From: Membranihabitans maritimus | GTDB lineage: Bacteria > Bacteroidota > Bacteroidia > Chitinophagales > Saprospiraceae | Assembly: GCF_021729145.1 (NCBI RefSeq) | Contig: NZ_JAJSLW010000004.1 | Location: forward strand, 124,001 to 188,000 | Direction of reading: 5' to 3' | DNA: 64,000 nt | Part shown: positions 24,451 to 34,123 of the stretch, piece by piece | How positions within the stretch are numbered: the first letter of the stretch is position 1 | How the letters are laid out: each line of letters begins with the position of its first letter | Notes under the pieces: generated by a model | What the model was told of the DNA's origin: nothing | Database searches by the model: none | The model's input: only the letters and a program-made list of their open reading frames with translations | Translations under genes and position numbers: made by a program

Positions 24451-26148
24451 TTAATACCCTGGATTTTGCTCAAGGTTATCATTTATCAATACCTCTTTTG
24501 TAGGGATTGGCCATAAATATTGTCGCGAAGCATCAAATTGTCGGTTAGTTAATTGTTTTATCAAGCCGGCATCCGCCATTTCAGAAAAATCGGCAATCCC
24601 ATCTTCATCAATTTCGGGCGTGGAAGGAAAAAACCACAACCCTTGATCAACCACTTTTTCTTTTAATTCTGCGACATCCAACATTCCATAGTTAGGTCTG
24701 TTCAATGCTTTTTCAGCTAATCTCCACCGAATTAGATCCATGTAGCGCAAACCTTCCAATGCAAACTCCATTCTCCGTTCTAATCTGATTATTCGACGCA
24801 ATTCATCCTGATCTTGGGTAGTAACAGCAGGATAGGATTCTGCATCAGTAATATCAACATTATACGCTCGTGCCCGAATTGAATTAATAGCTTGATGTAC
24901 ACTTTCATCAATCTCCCCTAATTCAATTTTTGCTTCTGCATACATTAACATCACATCAGCATATCTCATTAAAATAATATCGGAATCTTCCCTGAAATTG
25001 TCTGACCAATCTTGCGTAATACCTTTTTTCCAAATTAAGCCATTAAATGAGGCATATTGTTGATTTGACCTTGTATCATTATTCGTTTGGTACTGTCCTG
25101 AATTGACATTTAACACCATTGTCGAATCGGGGTGGGGCTGATACATTATACCCAACATAGGTGTTTGAAAAGGTACAATGGTATATCCGCATCTTGGGTC
25201 TCTATTTTCAAAAGGGTTTTGAGGATCAAACAATGGAGATTCATCGATGGGCAAACCATCTGTGCAAGTATAAGCACATAGTAGGTCCCATGAAGGATCT
25301 TTTGCAGCCCAACCGCCGGAATTTCTCGGCAGGTAGTTTCTTGCATCACCATTGTAAGAATTCAATTCCTCTGATCGCGGTATAGAAAAAATCGTTTCAT
25401 CAGTCTTACCTGTGCTCGGATAAAATATTTCTTCATAATTAGGGTATAAGGAATATTGCTCTAGGTCCATACATTCCTTTGCCGCATCGCGTGCGATATC
25501 CCAATCGCCACTGTAAAGTGCAATTCTTGCTTTAAAAGCCATTGCTGCTCCCTTCGTTGCCCTGCTAATTTCAGACCCCGAATAACTAACAGGAAGACTT
25601 TCTATAGCTTCATCATAATCTGCATATATTGCCTCTAAAACCGTTTCTTTATCCGTTTTAGCCAAGGAATATGCTTCATCCAAATCTAGCGTATTCGTAA
25701 AATATACTACATCGCCAAAGTGAGATACTAGTTTTGCGAATTGAGATGCCCTGACAAACTTGGCTTCCGCAATATACTGCTGAACCAATTCAGCAGGTAT
25801 GTTTATTTCTCCGGATTCCAAATTTTGTATTAGAGTATTAGATCTGGTAATAGCTTTATAGGAATTCGCCCAAATAGAATTGATGGTTCCCCATTCACCA
25901 TTTATAGTAGCTGAAGTGATAGGCGTTAAAGATTCACGATAAATCCAGTCATCAGTCCATTCGGTATTGTCCAAACCCCAGAAAGCATCTTTGTACAAGT
26001 CGTTTACCGACATATTGATCTCCACTTCATTATTGTACCAATTATTTGAAGAACCTTGTGAAAGAGGATCGAGATTGAGGTCATTACAGGCTACTAAGGA
26101 AGAAAATACAATTAATAGTATTGCGTAAATATTTATATAACTTCTCAT
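24451..26148 (-). CDS. SusD/RagB family outer-membrane nutrient-binding lipoprotein
   Basis: From the ATG at 26148 (the frame also allows a TTG three codons earlier) the protein starts MRSYINIYAILLIVFSSLVAC, a lipobox signal. It has the SusD plan: N-terminal LDPLSQGSSNNWYNNEVEINMSVNDLYKDAFWG, TPR-like helices around KAITRSNTLIQNLE and AEAKFVRASQFAKLV, RADVMLMYAEAKIE-type block (MRYADVMLMYAEAKIELGE), and C-terminal RLERRMEFALEGLRYMDLIRW and YLWPIPTKEV. It caps the TonB-dependent transporter encoded 10 bases upstream and binds the imported glycan at the cell surface. Confidence 0.95.
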   Translation of the reverse strand: MRSYINIYAILLIVFSSLVACNDLNLDPLSQGSSNNWYNNEVEINMSVNDLYKDAFWGLDNTEWTDDWIYRESLTPITSATINGEWGTINSIWANSYKAITRSNTLIQNLESGEINIPAELVQQYIAEAKFVRASQFAKLVSHFGDVVYFTNTLDLDEAYSLAKTDKETVLEAIYADYDEAIESLPVSYSGSEISRATKGAAMAFKARIALYSGDWDIARDAAKECMDLEQYSLYPNYEEIFYPSTGKTDETIFSIPRSEELNSYNGDARNYLPRNSGGWAAKDPSWDLLCAYTCTDGLPIDESPLFDPQNPFENRDPRCGYTIVPFQTPMLGIMYQPHPDSTMVLNVNSGQYQTNNDTRSNQQYASFNGLIWKKGITQDWSDNFREDSDIILMRYADVMLMYAEAKIELGEIDESVHQAINSIRARAYNVDITDAESYPAVTTQDQDELRRIIRLERRMEFALEGLRYMDLIRWRLAEKALNRPNYGMLDVAELKEKVVDQGLWFFPSTPEIDEDGIADFSEMADAGLIKQLTNRQFDASRQYLWPIPTKEVLINDNLEQNPGY

Positions 26149-26158
26149 TGTTTTCAAT

Positions 26159-29100
26159 TTAAAATTTTACAGAAAGTCCAAACAGCAACTGCGTAGTAAT
26201 CGGATAACCAGTACTAGAAACTTCAGGATCCCAACCTTTGGGATAATTACTAATCGTAAATAAATCAGATGCACTGGCAAAAGCGTTGATCCCTTCTATT
26301 CCGACACTCTTGAAAATTGTTTTTGGAAGGTCATACCCCAGCGTTATATTTTTAATTCTAAAGTATCCTCCGTCAAATAACCAATAATCAGACATAGTCA
26401 AGTTTGAAGACTCATTCACACGAGTAAGTCTTGGATATTTAGCCTGCATATTTTCCTGATCTGTATTATAATGGCTCCAGTAATTACCTTCCAAAATAGC
26501 CGGGATATTGCCCCAGTTTTCCGAAAGAGGTCTTACCATTATTGGGTCAATTCGGGCATTTTGTTTGCCTACACCCTGGAAAGCAACTCTAAGGGAAATG
26601 TCCTTATAGCCAAGTTTAATATTACCTCCAAATATCATTTGCGGCAAAGATCCCCCCAATAAGACACGGTCGTACTCAGGGGAAATAGTCCCATCCGGTT
26701 CCCCGTCAGGTCCACTTATATCCACGTACTTGACATCTCCCGGGGCTACGTTTGCATTAATCGTTGCAGAATTCTCTACTTCTTCCTGTGTTTGGAAAAG
26801 ACCATCTGTTTTGTATCCGTACCACTCATCAAATTCACTTCCTTTTATTTTAATTTTATCCCCCAGGAACTCAGTTCCACCAAGATCTCCCATCGTAGAA
26901 GTAAAATCAGATAAATTAAAAGAAACGGAATAGTCAAAATCCCCAATATAATCCTGCCACGCTGCCTGGAACTCCCAACCCACACTTTTCATTACTCCAG
27001 TGTTTTGATCGGGATTGTCAAATCCGATATAATCTGGAATTTCCAGTGCTAATAACATGTCCTTTGTCGTCTTGTAAAAGTAATCTGCTGTCACCTGAAG
27101 TCTGTCTTCCAGAAAATTCACATCAACACCTACATCATATGACTCCGTTTTTTCCCAGGTAATATTTTGAATAGCATATGCCCATTGGGCAGCTGTTAAT
27201 TCAGAAACCACCTCATTTCCTCTGTAAAACAAAGCATTACTAAATGCTATAGTGGCCTGGTAAGGATAATTACCAATACGCTCATTTCCCAGATTACCCC
27301 AGGATGCCCTTAATTTTAAAAACGAAAGTACAGGATTGTTTGCCAGGAACGGCTCCCTGGATATTACCCATCCCGTAGATATAGAAGGGAAGGAGCCCCA
27401 ACGGTAGTCTTCGTGAAACCGGGAAGATCCATCGCGTCTGATATTCGCCTGAACAAAATACTTGCTGTCATAATTATAAGTAATCCTTCCAAAGAAAGAA
27501 CGGTATGCACTTTCATAAGCACCTCCACCATTGTCTCTCAATTCTAAAGGCCCCTGATCCAAATAGGGGAAGGAAGTAAGTGTATATTGATCCCTTGATG
27601 CATTAAGGCTTTCATTCCTGCTATAAAAATTCTCATAACCTCCCAATAAACCCAAAGAATGTTTCCCTATATCAGCATTATAATTAGCCAAAAACTGAGT
27701 GGTATATCGCTCTCCTTCATTTCTGGATTCTGCTAACCGTGTGGTTGTATTCCATTGTAAATATCCTTCTAAAGCAGTGGGATCATCAGCAGCATAATAA
27801 GGAACTTGTTTTCGAAAATTCTTACCTTTATCATAGCGTATATTCGGTGAAAAAACACCCGAAAAAACAAGATTTTTAATGGGCTCGAAATCCAGGGCTA
27901 AACGTCCGCCTATTGCTTGATATGATTGATCATTAAAACCACCATATTTCAAGCTTCCATATATATTGTTCCCGGTTTTACCACTTGCTACTCTGCCGTC
28001 ATCCCACATAGCCGCATAAATAGGTGCTGCAATCAGCATATTATACATCGGATCTATATTTGGCTGCTCTGAATTGGTAAGCTTATAATTTAAATCAACC
28101 TTGGCTCTCAAATAATCATTTATTTCAATATCATTGTTTACCCTGGCCGTAATACGGTCATATGTCCTACCATCATATAATGCTTCAACAAAATCATAAG
28201 CTATAGAAGCATTCGTCTTCAATGCTTTTGTACCTCCTGACATACTCAAAACATGACTTTGCCTGGGAGCATTCTTCTTCATTATTAAATCCACCCAATC
28301 TGTTATAGGATATAGGTTGGGGTTTTCTTGATTAAGATCCCTGTAATTATTTACTAAGTCCTCGGAATATGTAGGAAATTCATCAGCATTATTTCCGTTA
28401 TCATTCCACCTGAGCTCATTAGTCATTTCCATATATCGTTCCAGTCCGACATAGTCCGGAAGAGCTGTTGGTTGTTCTATCCCATAATTTACATCATAAC
28501 TCAAGTTAAATTGCCCATCTTCAGCCCTTTTTGTCGTAACAAGTATAACCCCAGCTGCCGCCCTGGATCCATAAATTGAAGCCGAAGCCGCATCCTTTAA
28601 TACTGATATATCTTCAATATCATTGGGATTAATATCATTTATATTGTCGACCGGAACACCATCTACTATAATTAATGGATTGCTATTTCCAATGGTTGTA
28701 ACTCCACGAATTTTAATATTCGCAGTTGCACCCGGTGCATTATTACCCCTTGTCACCATCACCCCCGGCATTGACCCCTGAAGAGCCTGGGAAACCTGTA
28801 CCGCTTTTCGATCGGCGACATCTTCTCCTTTCAACGTTCCTACCGCACCCGTCACATCCACTTTCTTCTGTACGCCATATCCGACCACTACCACTTCGTC
28901 CAATAGTTCGGAGTTTTGAGCCAATGTAATCGTTAATTCACCCTGGTTATTTACCGGCACCTCTATTGTTTCATACCCTACGAAAGATACAATTAAAGTA
29001 GCACCACCATCGACATCATCGAAGGAGAACTTTCCTTCAAAATCAGTGATTGCACCTTTACCGGGAGATTCTTTTACCTGTACAGTTGCACCGATTAACG

Positions 29101-29566
29101 GCTCCCCTTCCTCGTCGACTACCGTTCCTTGAATAGGTGGCTCACTTTCTTCCCAGGAATATTTGATATAGTAGTAATTGTCTTTTTTAAGATATGGTGC
29201 CACACCTTTTTCAATATTTTTCCTGGGCTTCTTCTTATAAATCACATAGTTGCGCTCACCTATTTTTTGGTAATCCAGAGAATTTTGGTTTAGGTAATAA
29301 TTTAAGCGCTGTCCAAGTGGCATTGTCTGGTTATCGGATAAGATGATAAACTTTCCATCCAATAAACCTGATTGATACGCAAAATTAACCTTGTACCTTT
29401 CCTCAATTTCTTTAATCACCTGTTTTAATTCTACTTTTTCTGCTTTGTTCTGAAGATCCAGGTTATTCACAGACAACATCGTAAAACTCTCTTGCGACTG
29501 ACTGGGGTAAACCCCTCCTACTATTCCCACTATCGTGAGAATAAAAATTCGTTTTAAAAATCCCAT
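26159..29566 (-). CDS. SusC/RagA family TonB-linked outer-membrane transporter with signalling (STN) domain
   Basis: 1135 residues. Signal peptide, then an STN domain (about residues 45-110: LKQVIKEIEERYKVNFAYQ...GERNYVIYKK), which is the feature of SusC proteins that signal to a FecR anti-sigma factor. A carboxypeptidase-D-like beta domain follows (GTVVDEEGEPLIGATVQVK), then the SusC plug with ELLDEVVVVGYGVQKKVDVTGAVG and the family DGVP/SIYGSRAAAGVILVTTK block, and a 22-strand barrel ending in LLFGLSVKF. It imports oligosaccharides across the outer membrane with the SusD encoded next. The FecR and sigma genes upstream fit induction by substrate binding. Confidence 0.96.
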   Translation of the reverse strand: MGFLKRIFILTIVGIVGGVYPSQSQESFTMLSVNNLDLQNKAEKVELKQVIKEIEERYKVNFAYQSGLLDGKFIILSDNQTMPLGQRLNYYLNQNSLDYQKIGERNYVIYKKKPRKNIEKGVAPYLKKDNYYYIKYSWEESEPPIQGTVVDEEGEPLIGATVQVKESPGKGAITDFEGKFSFDDVDGGATLIVSFVGYETIEVPVNNQGELTITLAQNSELLDEVVVVGYGVQKKVDVTGAVGTLKGEDVADRKAVQVSQALQGSMPGVMVTRGNNAPGATANIKIRGVTTIGNSNPLIIVDGVPVDNINDINPNDIEDISVLKDAASASIYGSRAAAGVILVTTKRAEDGQFNLSYDVNYGIEQPTALPDYVGLERYMEMTNELRWNDNGNNADEFPTYSEDLVNNYRDLNQENPNLYPITDWVDLIMKKNAPRQSHVLSMSGGTKALKTNASIAYDFVEALYDGRTYDRITARVNNDIEINDYLRAKVDLNYKLTNSEQPNIDPMYNMLIAAPIYAAMWDDGRVASGKTGNNIYGSLKYGGFNDQSYQAIGGRLALDFEPIKNLVFSGVFSPNIRYDKGKNFRKQVPYYAADDPTALEGYLQWNTTTRLAESRNEGERYTTQFLANYNADIGKHSLGLLGGYENFYSRNESLNASRDQYTLTSFPYLDQGPLELRDNGGGAYESAYRSFFGRITYNYDSKYFVQANIRRDGSSRFHEDYRWGSFPSISTGWVISREPFLANNPVLSFLKLRASWGNLGNERIGNYPYQATIAFSNALFYRGNEVVSELTAAQWAYAIQNITWEKTESYDVGVDVNFLEDRLQVTADYFYKTTKDMLLALEIPDYIGFDNPDQNTGVMKSVGWEFQAAWQDYIGDFDYSVSFNLSDFTSTMGDLGGTEFLGDKIKIKGSEFDEWYGYKTDGLFQTQEEVENSATINANVAPGDVKYVDISGPDGEPDGTISPEYDRVLLGGSLPQMIFGGNIKLGYKDISLRVAFQGVGKQNARIDPIMVRPLSENWGNIPAILEGNYWSHYNTDQENMQAKYPRLTRVNESSNLTMSDYWLFDGGYFRIKNITLGYDLPKTIFKSVGIEGINAFASASDLFTISNYPKGWDPEVSSTGYPITTQLLFGLSVKF

Positions 29567-29609
29567 TATTGTTATTTGTTAATTAGTTAAAATTCAATTT
29601 ATAATCCTT

Positions 29610-30617
29610 TCAATTTAATTTCCATTTCTCATTGTTAATTTGTGTAGATTCCACTCCTGCAGCTAACGAAATTGCCTTTATTGCCTCACTTAGTTCTTCG
29701 GTAGATACCGACCCGCTAAGACCTATATTTTTGCGGTCTTCCGCTATATCAATTTCAATATTATATCTTCTTTCCAACCAGTTCGATACCTCTCCCAAAT
29801 TTTTACCATCCAAAGTAAGCACCCCATTTTTCCAGGAGGAATAATTTTCAGGACTGACCAACCGCTCATCAATGATACCTTCTTCTCTAGAGTATACGAT
29901 TTTATCACCCGGCTCCATTAATATAGAAGTGGTCTGACCTTCCAGTCGCAACTCAATTGAACCCTCTTCCAGCACCACCGTTGTGCCCAATGGACCTTCA
30001 TCCACATTAAAAGAAGTACCCAATACGCTAACTGTTAAATCTTTTGTCTTGACTTCAAACTTTTGCGGTTTGTTATTTACATTCAATTTCGTAACATTGA
30101 AAAAAGCCTCTCCCTCCAAAATTACAGCTCTTAAATTCTTGGCCTCTTCAAAATCATATGAAATCTTTGAATTAGTATTCAGGGTCACTATAGTGCTATC
30201 CGGAAGGGCAATTTCCCGAACCTGGTCTACTATTTCTTCTGAAATTATATCTGCAGATGGTCCGGATAGAAGCAAATTATAAACGCCCCAGGTAGAAAAG
30301 ACTACTAAGGCAATAGCAGCTGCATAAGACACCCACCTTCTGAAAATCGGGAATATTTTTGCCGGTTCCGATTTAACCGGATCGCTGTCCACTGCTTCCC
30401 AAAACTTCACCCGGGCGACTTCAATTTGTTGGCGGGAGATTCCTTTCTTCTCAAAGGCCAAACTTTGTATTACTTCCCTTGCCTCATCAAACTCATCTCT
30501 AAAATCCGCATTCTCACTTAGCCAATTACTCCAATAGGTGTCATTATCTCCACTAATCACCCAATTGTGAAAATCCTCATTTTGAAGCAAATATTCTAAA
30601 ACCTGATTTTTTTCCAT
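29610..30617 (-). CDS. FecR-family anti-sigma factor
   Basis: 335 residues. The N-terminal cytoplasmic region (residues 1-90) includes DFHNWVISGDNDTYWSNWLSENADF, the sigma-binding part. One transmembrane helix lies around residues 90-112 (SYAAAIALVVFSTWGVYNLL). The FecR domain (about 125-225) contains REIALPDSTIVTLNTNSKISYDF and VSVLGTSFNVDEG. The C-terminal DUF4974 domain (about 260-335) reads GEVSNWLERRYNIEIDI...WKLN. It should receive a signal from the STN domain of the SusC encoded 43 bases downstream and control the ECF sigma factor at 31717-32244. That sigma gene is separated by about 1.1 kb of repeat and gene-remnant DNA, which is unusual. Confidence 0.94.
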   Translation of the reverse strand: MEKNQVLEYLLQNEDFHNWVISGDNDTYWSNWLSENADFRDEFDEAREVIQSLAFEKKGISRQQIEVARVKFWEAVDSDPVKSEPAKIFPIFRRWVSYAAAIALVVFSTWGVYNLLLSGPSADIISEEIVDQVREIALPDSTIVTLNTNSKISYDFEEAKNLRAVILEGEAFFNVTKLNVNNKPQKFEVKTKDLTVSVLGTSFNVDEGPLGTTVVLEEGSIELRLEGQTTSILMEPGDKIVYSREEGIIDERLVSPENYSSWKNGVLTLDGKNLGEVSNWLERRYNIEIDIAEDRKNIGLSGSVSTEELSEAIKAISLAAGVESTQINNEKWKLN

Positions 30618-31552
30618 AGTTTTTTCTATTGATTCTGTTTTTTAAAGTATATCGTAAGTTTAAATGAATCGTTTGGCTATATAGAGGGGAAAATCAGAAT
30701 TTAATACTCACTTAGTTTTACTTTTTTTTGAAAAAAATTAATAAAGAATTGACAAAAATCCACATGTCGAAATTAAACACCAAAAAAATATACAAACATA
30801 CAATATAATTTCTTCAAGTTAAAAAAAAAGATGTTGATCGAAATATTATTTCAACACGAACTCGACGAATAATTGTTTCTGGCATTTTTTTTGCAAAAAA
30901 GGCAATGCCCAAGGCATCACTTTGTGGAATTTAATGCCAGAAACGATGTTTTCACTTGTATACCGCCCTGGGTTGGCACCCAGGGTTAGGTATATTTCGC
31001 TCCTTCAGAGCTCTTATTTTCTCTGTCGAACTCAAGTTATTTTAATATTTAAAATGTATAAATTACATAAAAATATTTTGCAGACCGTCTCATACCTTTC
31101 GCACATCTTTCCTTCTGATCCGACGGGAAGAATTCTCCTATAGTTTATAGGTTTTATAATAAATCAAGTGTCTGTTCATTTAGAATGGCTTCACCACAAA
31201 GTGGTCTCTTAATGTTGTTGCAGCGGTAAAATATTAGGTAGCTAAAAGGAGAATATATTCATAAGAGAATTATATCGATTTTCTTACTGCCATAAAGGGA
31301 AAAAAGGACAGTCGTGCAAAGATTGCTACCTCTTCTATTCCGTAATGGGTTTATGGATTATACAACCGACCTAATTTTCCACCAGGGGATATTCTTCGTA
31401 GTGGGAGAAATCATCAATTCCCGCTCAAAACAACTTACAAGCCGGTGATGAATGGTTTTATCAGGCATTGAAAATTTATCAACCGTTCGAACATCCGACT
31501 TTTTTATGTTTTTACGCACTTTAAAATCGACTAAATGCGACTCCGATGCTTT
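30618..31552. other. Non-coding, decayed interval between fecR and its sigma gene
   Basis: No intact gene. It includes a cruciform-forming inverted repeat (30960-30993) and Bacteroidota-type repeat text with short hairpins (GCTC...GAGC near 31000). Short protein-like stretches appear on the minus strand (for example FSHYEEYPLVEN near 31390) but cannot be joined into a known gene. It appears to be an accumulation of repeats and remnants inserted into the sigma-fecR operon. Confidence 0.5.
30960..30993. repeat. Inverted repeat, cruciform-type REP
   Basis: Perfect 8-bp stem CCCTGGGT / ACCCAGGG with loop TGGC, extended by an outer ATACC / GGTAT stem. The sequence style (…ACCCAGGGTTAGGTATATTTCGCTCC…) is that of dispersed intergenic repeats known from Bacteroidota genomes. 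Confidence 0.75.
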
Positions 31553-31714
31553 TTAATTAATCAGGTCGATTTCATTTTTATAGGCATATTCCGGAAAAAG
31601 AAATTTAAGGAGTGTAGATTTTCCTGACTGTCGCGGCCCCGTTATTCCTATAACTGTAAGTTGTTCTACTGCCTCCTTCAGTTGATTCTCAATTTGCCTA
31701 TTAATATATTCCAT
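31553..31714 (-). pseudogene. N-terminal fragment of an AAA ATPase (DUF4143 family)
   Basis: 53 codons starting MEYINRQIENQLKEAVEQL and then VIGITGPRQSGKSTLLKFLFPEY, a complete Walker A (GPRQSGKST) in the exact context of DUF4143-type ATPases, which are normally about 380 residues. The frame stops right after YAYKNEIDLIN, so the rest of the ATPase and the DUF4143 domain are gone. It starts 2 bases after the sigma gene stop. A second, longer decayed member of the family lies at 49570-50577. Confidence 0.75.
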
Positions 31715-31716
31715 AA

Positions 31717-32244
31717 CTATTTCTTTTCATTCTCCACCTTCCGGATTTTGGAAAAGGCTCGATGGAGATTATTCACAACAGATTGGTAATTGACATCCAG
31801 GATATTGGCAATGTCCTTATAGGGTTTTCCCTCATAGAAATGAAGGTAAATGATCTCCCGTTGCCGACTGCTCAAATTATTCAGGATCGCAGATATTCTT
31901 TCCTTACGTAATCTTTTGGCCTCTCTCTTCTCCAGAAAATCATCATCTTCAAAACGGATTTCAACGTCCGGGTTATAACTGACCTTATCAGTCTCCTTTC
32001 TGTTTTCATTGATTAATCCAAGAATTTCCCTTCTCAAAGAAGCTAACAGATAAGCAGAGTGAGAATTAATTTCCAGGGTATCCCGTTTTTCCCATAATCT
32101 GACAAATACATTTTGAATCGCATCTTCAACTAGAATTGAATCATCAATTATCCGCTTCCCATATCGATAGAGCACAGGATAATGCTGCGTAAACATTTCG
32201 TCGAAAAAACTTCGTTGCGATTTATCAGAATCTTTTTTATTCAT
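31717..32244 (-). CDS. ECF-type RNA polymerase sigma factor
   Basis: 175 residues. Region 2 is visible as FDEMFTQHYPVLYRYGKRII...VEDAIQNVFVRLWEKRDTL, and region 4 as ILNNLSSRQREIIYLHFYEGKPYKDIANILDVNYQSVVNNLHRAFSKIRK, a helix-turn-helix for -35 recognition. This is the FecI/RpoE-like group that drives susCD operons in Bacteroidota. The partner is presumably the FecR at 29610, whose gene is normally adjacent; here a 1.1-kb insertion separates them. It may be autoregulated by the same promoter that reads into susC. Confidence 0.94.
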   Translation of the reverse strand: MNKKDSDKSQRSFFDEMFTQHYPVLYRYGKRIIDDSILVEDAIQNVFVRLWEKRDTLEINSHSAYLLASLRREILGLINENRKETDKVSYNPDVEIRFEDDDFLEKREAKRLRKERISAILNNLSSRQREIIYLHFYEGKPYKDIANILDVNYQSVVNNLHRAFSKIRKVENEKK

Positions 32245-32902
32245 TACTAAGATAAAACCATCAATCGGCCAAGAAACAAAACCTCACAGATTAACACCAC
32301 ATTATAAATAAAAATCCAGAGTATTCTATCAAATTTTAAATCTAAAAGTCAGGATTAGTATAATCTTGAATTCTAAAATTAATAATATAAAGCTGATTAT
32401 TAAGATGAATTTCTTTTGCTCACTATTGTCCTGCGCACATTACAAGACGAATTGAAATACATTGATTAAGGTCCCTTTTTTCAACCGGTTTTAAATGTAA
32501 GGTTTCCTATCATTAATGGGGCCAGAACCAATTTCACCGGATCCAATCAATTGCTGCATTCATATTTTTACAGTTTTTAGATCCAAAAATATATTTACAT
32601 TTCAAAATACTAAATACATCTCAACCCTCTTCTATGACAAGAATATACAGATTTGACGCGTACTATATTAAAAGAACGATAAAGTTAAAATCGTATAGCA
32701 AACTCACTCTTAACATATTACCACATATTATTCTAAAATATCTCCCGTTTATTACTTATATGCATTGAAACCTCATAGAGAAATAGTATTAAAAAGATAT
32801 GTTAATATCTAAAATATGTTTTATATTATGAAGGCAATAATGTATAATCGTGGAACAAGCCCTTTTGAAGAAAAATTTTTTATATCGATAAAATCATCTA
32901 CA
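32245..32902. other. Intergenic region, nothing recognised
   Basis: About 650 AT-rich bases between the divergent sigma gene and the T9SS cargo gene. The frame of the latter is open back to 32816, but those codons do not look like a signal peptide. It should hold both divergent promoters. No RNA, repeat or ORF was recognised. Confidence 0.5.
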
Positions 32903-34099
32903 ATGAAAACTTTCTCCCTATGTCTATTTTTACTGACTCTATCTCTCAATGTGTTCAGCCAAGAACCTTGTAGCCAGGACACCTCAGAGTTGAATACTTT
33001 TTTATATACAAGTAGTGGTGAACCTGGTGAGGAAATACTTTACACATCAGTCGATACTATTGGATCTGATACTGTGATTAATGTAAGTGCGTCAACAGCT
33101 AGCAGTGACTTTGGGGATGGATTAATTGTCGCTAATACTGGTGGTCCAGCGGGATTTCAATTTAATGATGTAGATTCTGGAGAGATGGCTACCGTAATGT
33201 ATTCTTTCCTGGATTCTGTAACAGGTGAACCTATTGATGTCGCAACCTTCTTCACTTTTGAAATCCCACTGGGCGGAAGTATAGAAGTGAATGGAGTGGA
33301 TATTGCTGGATATTCTTTATTTGGATCCTCTGTTTTAACACATAATACCAATGGTGGTGTTGTTGCGGTTTCAAACGACACCTGTCAAACCAATTGTGGC
33401 GGAAACGTTGCAACAGTAACTTTTTATACTGAAGAGGTATCAAGTTTTGACATAACTTTTGTAAATGGTAGCGTTGATGATCCAAGTACGTACTATCTTA
33501 ATAGCAGCACCATTCCACAAGGTGAATCCAGTTGTTTCGATGCCCAAGGTGAAGCCTTAGCCATTAATTTCCTTGAATTTCTGGCTTCCGTCAACGATGA
33601 AAGCTCGGTTGACCTTTCGTGGACCGCCGTCGATGAAGGTCAGGGCGTATATGATATCGAATTTAGTGCCAACGGTTATGACTATTCAGTATTGGACCAG
33701 GTCACTGCCATAAGTACTAATTCTCGAAGCGCAGCTTCCAGCTACGACAAAACAGTAGCATGGCCAGAAGGAACAAATGCCGGGTATTTCAGGCTCAAGC
33801 ATACGGACCTGGACGGCGAAATAACGTACACGAAGAGTATACAATTGTCCTTAAGCGAAGCTTTGACAGACATTTCAGCATACCCGGTTCCTACACACGG
33901 TATTCTGAATATTAAAGCGGATAAAGCGGCAAAGCTTCAGGAATCGATCAAAATATATGATATGTTGGGATCGTTGGTTTACGAAGAAGAAAATGACAGT
34001 AATGCAAATATCAATACTTCAATAGATATTTCTTCTTTGATCAGTGGTGTATATATTTTAAAAATTGGAGAGTATACACAAAGAATTCAAAAATTATAA
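32903..34099 (+). CDS. Secreted protein with type IX secretion C-terminal sorting domain
   Basis: From the ATG at 32903 the protein starts MKTFSLCLFLLTLSLNVFSQ, a clear Sec signal; earlier in-frame ATGs (32816 onward) would hide it. The N-terminal ~200 residues are low-complexity beta-rich sequence with many Ser/Thr/Asp and an internal Cys pair (CQTNC). A beta-sandwich follows (LEFLASVNDESSVDLSWTAVDEGQGVYDIEFSANGYDYSVL). The last ~80 residues (AYPVPTHGILNIKADKA...IYDMLGSLVYEEE...SLISGVYILKIGEYTQRIQKL) are a type A T9SS sorting domain. It is therefore exported through the T9SS and attached or released at the surface. Its function is unknown. Confidence 0.88.
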   Translation: MKTFSLCLFLLTLSLNVFSQEPCSQDTSELNTFLYTSSGEPGEEILYTSVDTIGSDTVINVSASTASSDFGDGLIVANTGGPAGFQFNDVDSGEMATVMYSFLDSVTGEPIDVATFFTFEIPLGGSIEVNGVDIAGYSLFGSSVLTHNTNGGVVAVSNDTCQTNCGGNVATVTFYTEEVSSFDITFVNGSVDDPSTYYLNSSTIPQGESSCFDAQGEALAINFLEFLASVNDESSVDLSWTAVDEGQGVYDIEFSANGYDYSVLDQVTAISTNSRSAASSYDKTVAWPEGTNAGYFRLKHTDLDGEITYTKSIQLSLSEALTDISAYPVPTHGILNIKADKAAKLQESIKIYDMLGSLVYEEENDSNANINTSIDISSLISGVYILKIGEYTQRIQKL

Positions 34100-34123
34100 A
34101 CAATCCAGTATACGTTAAGAATT

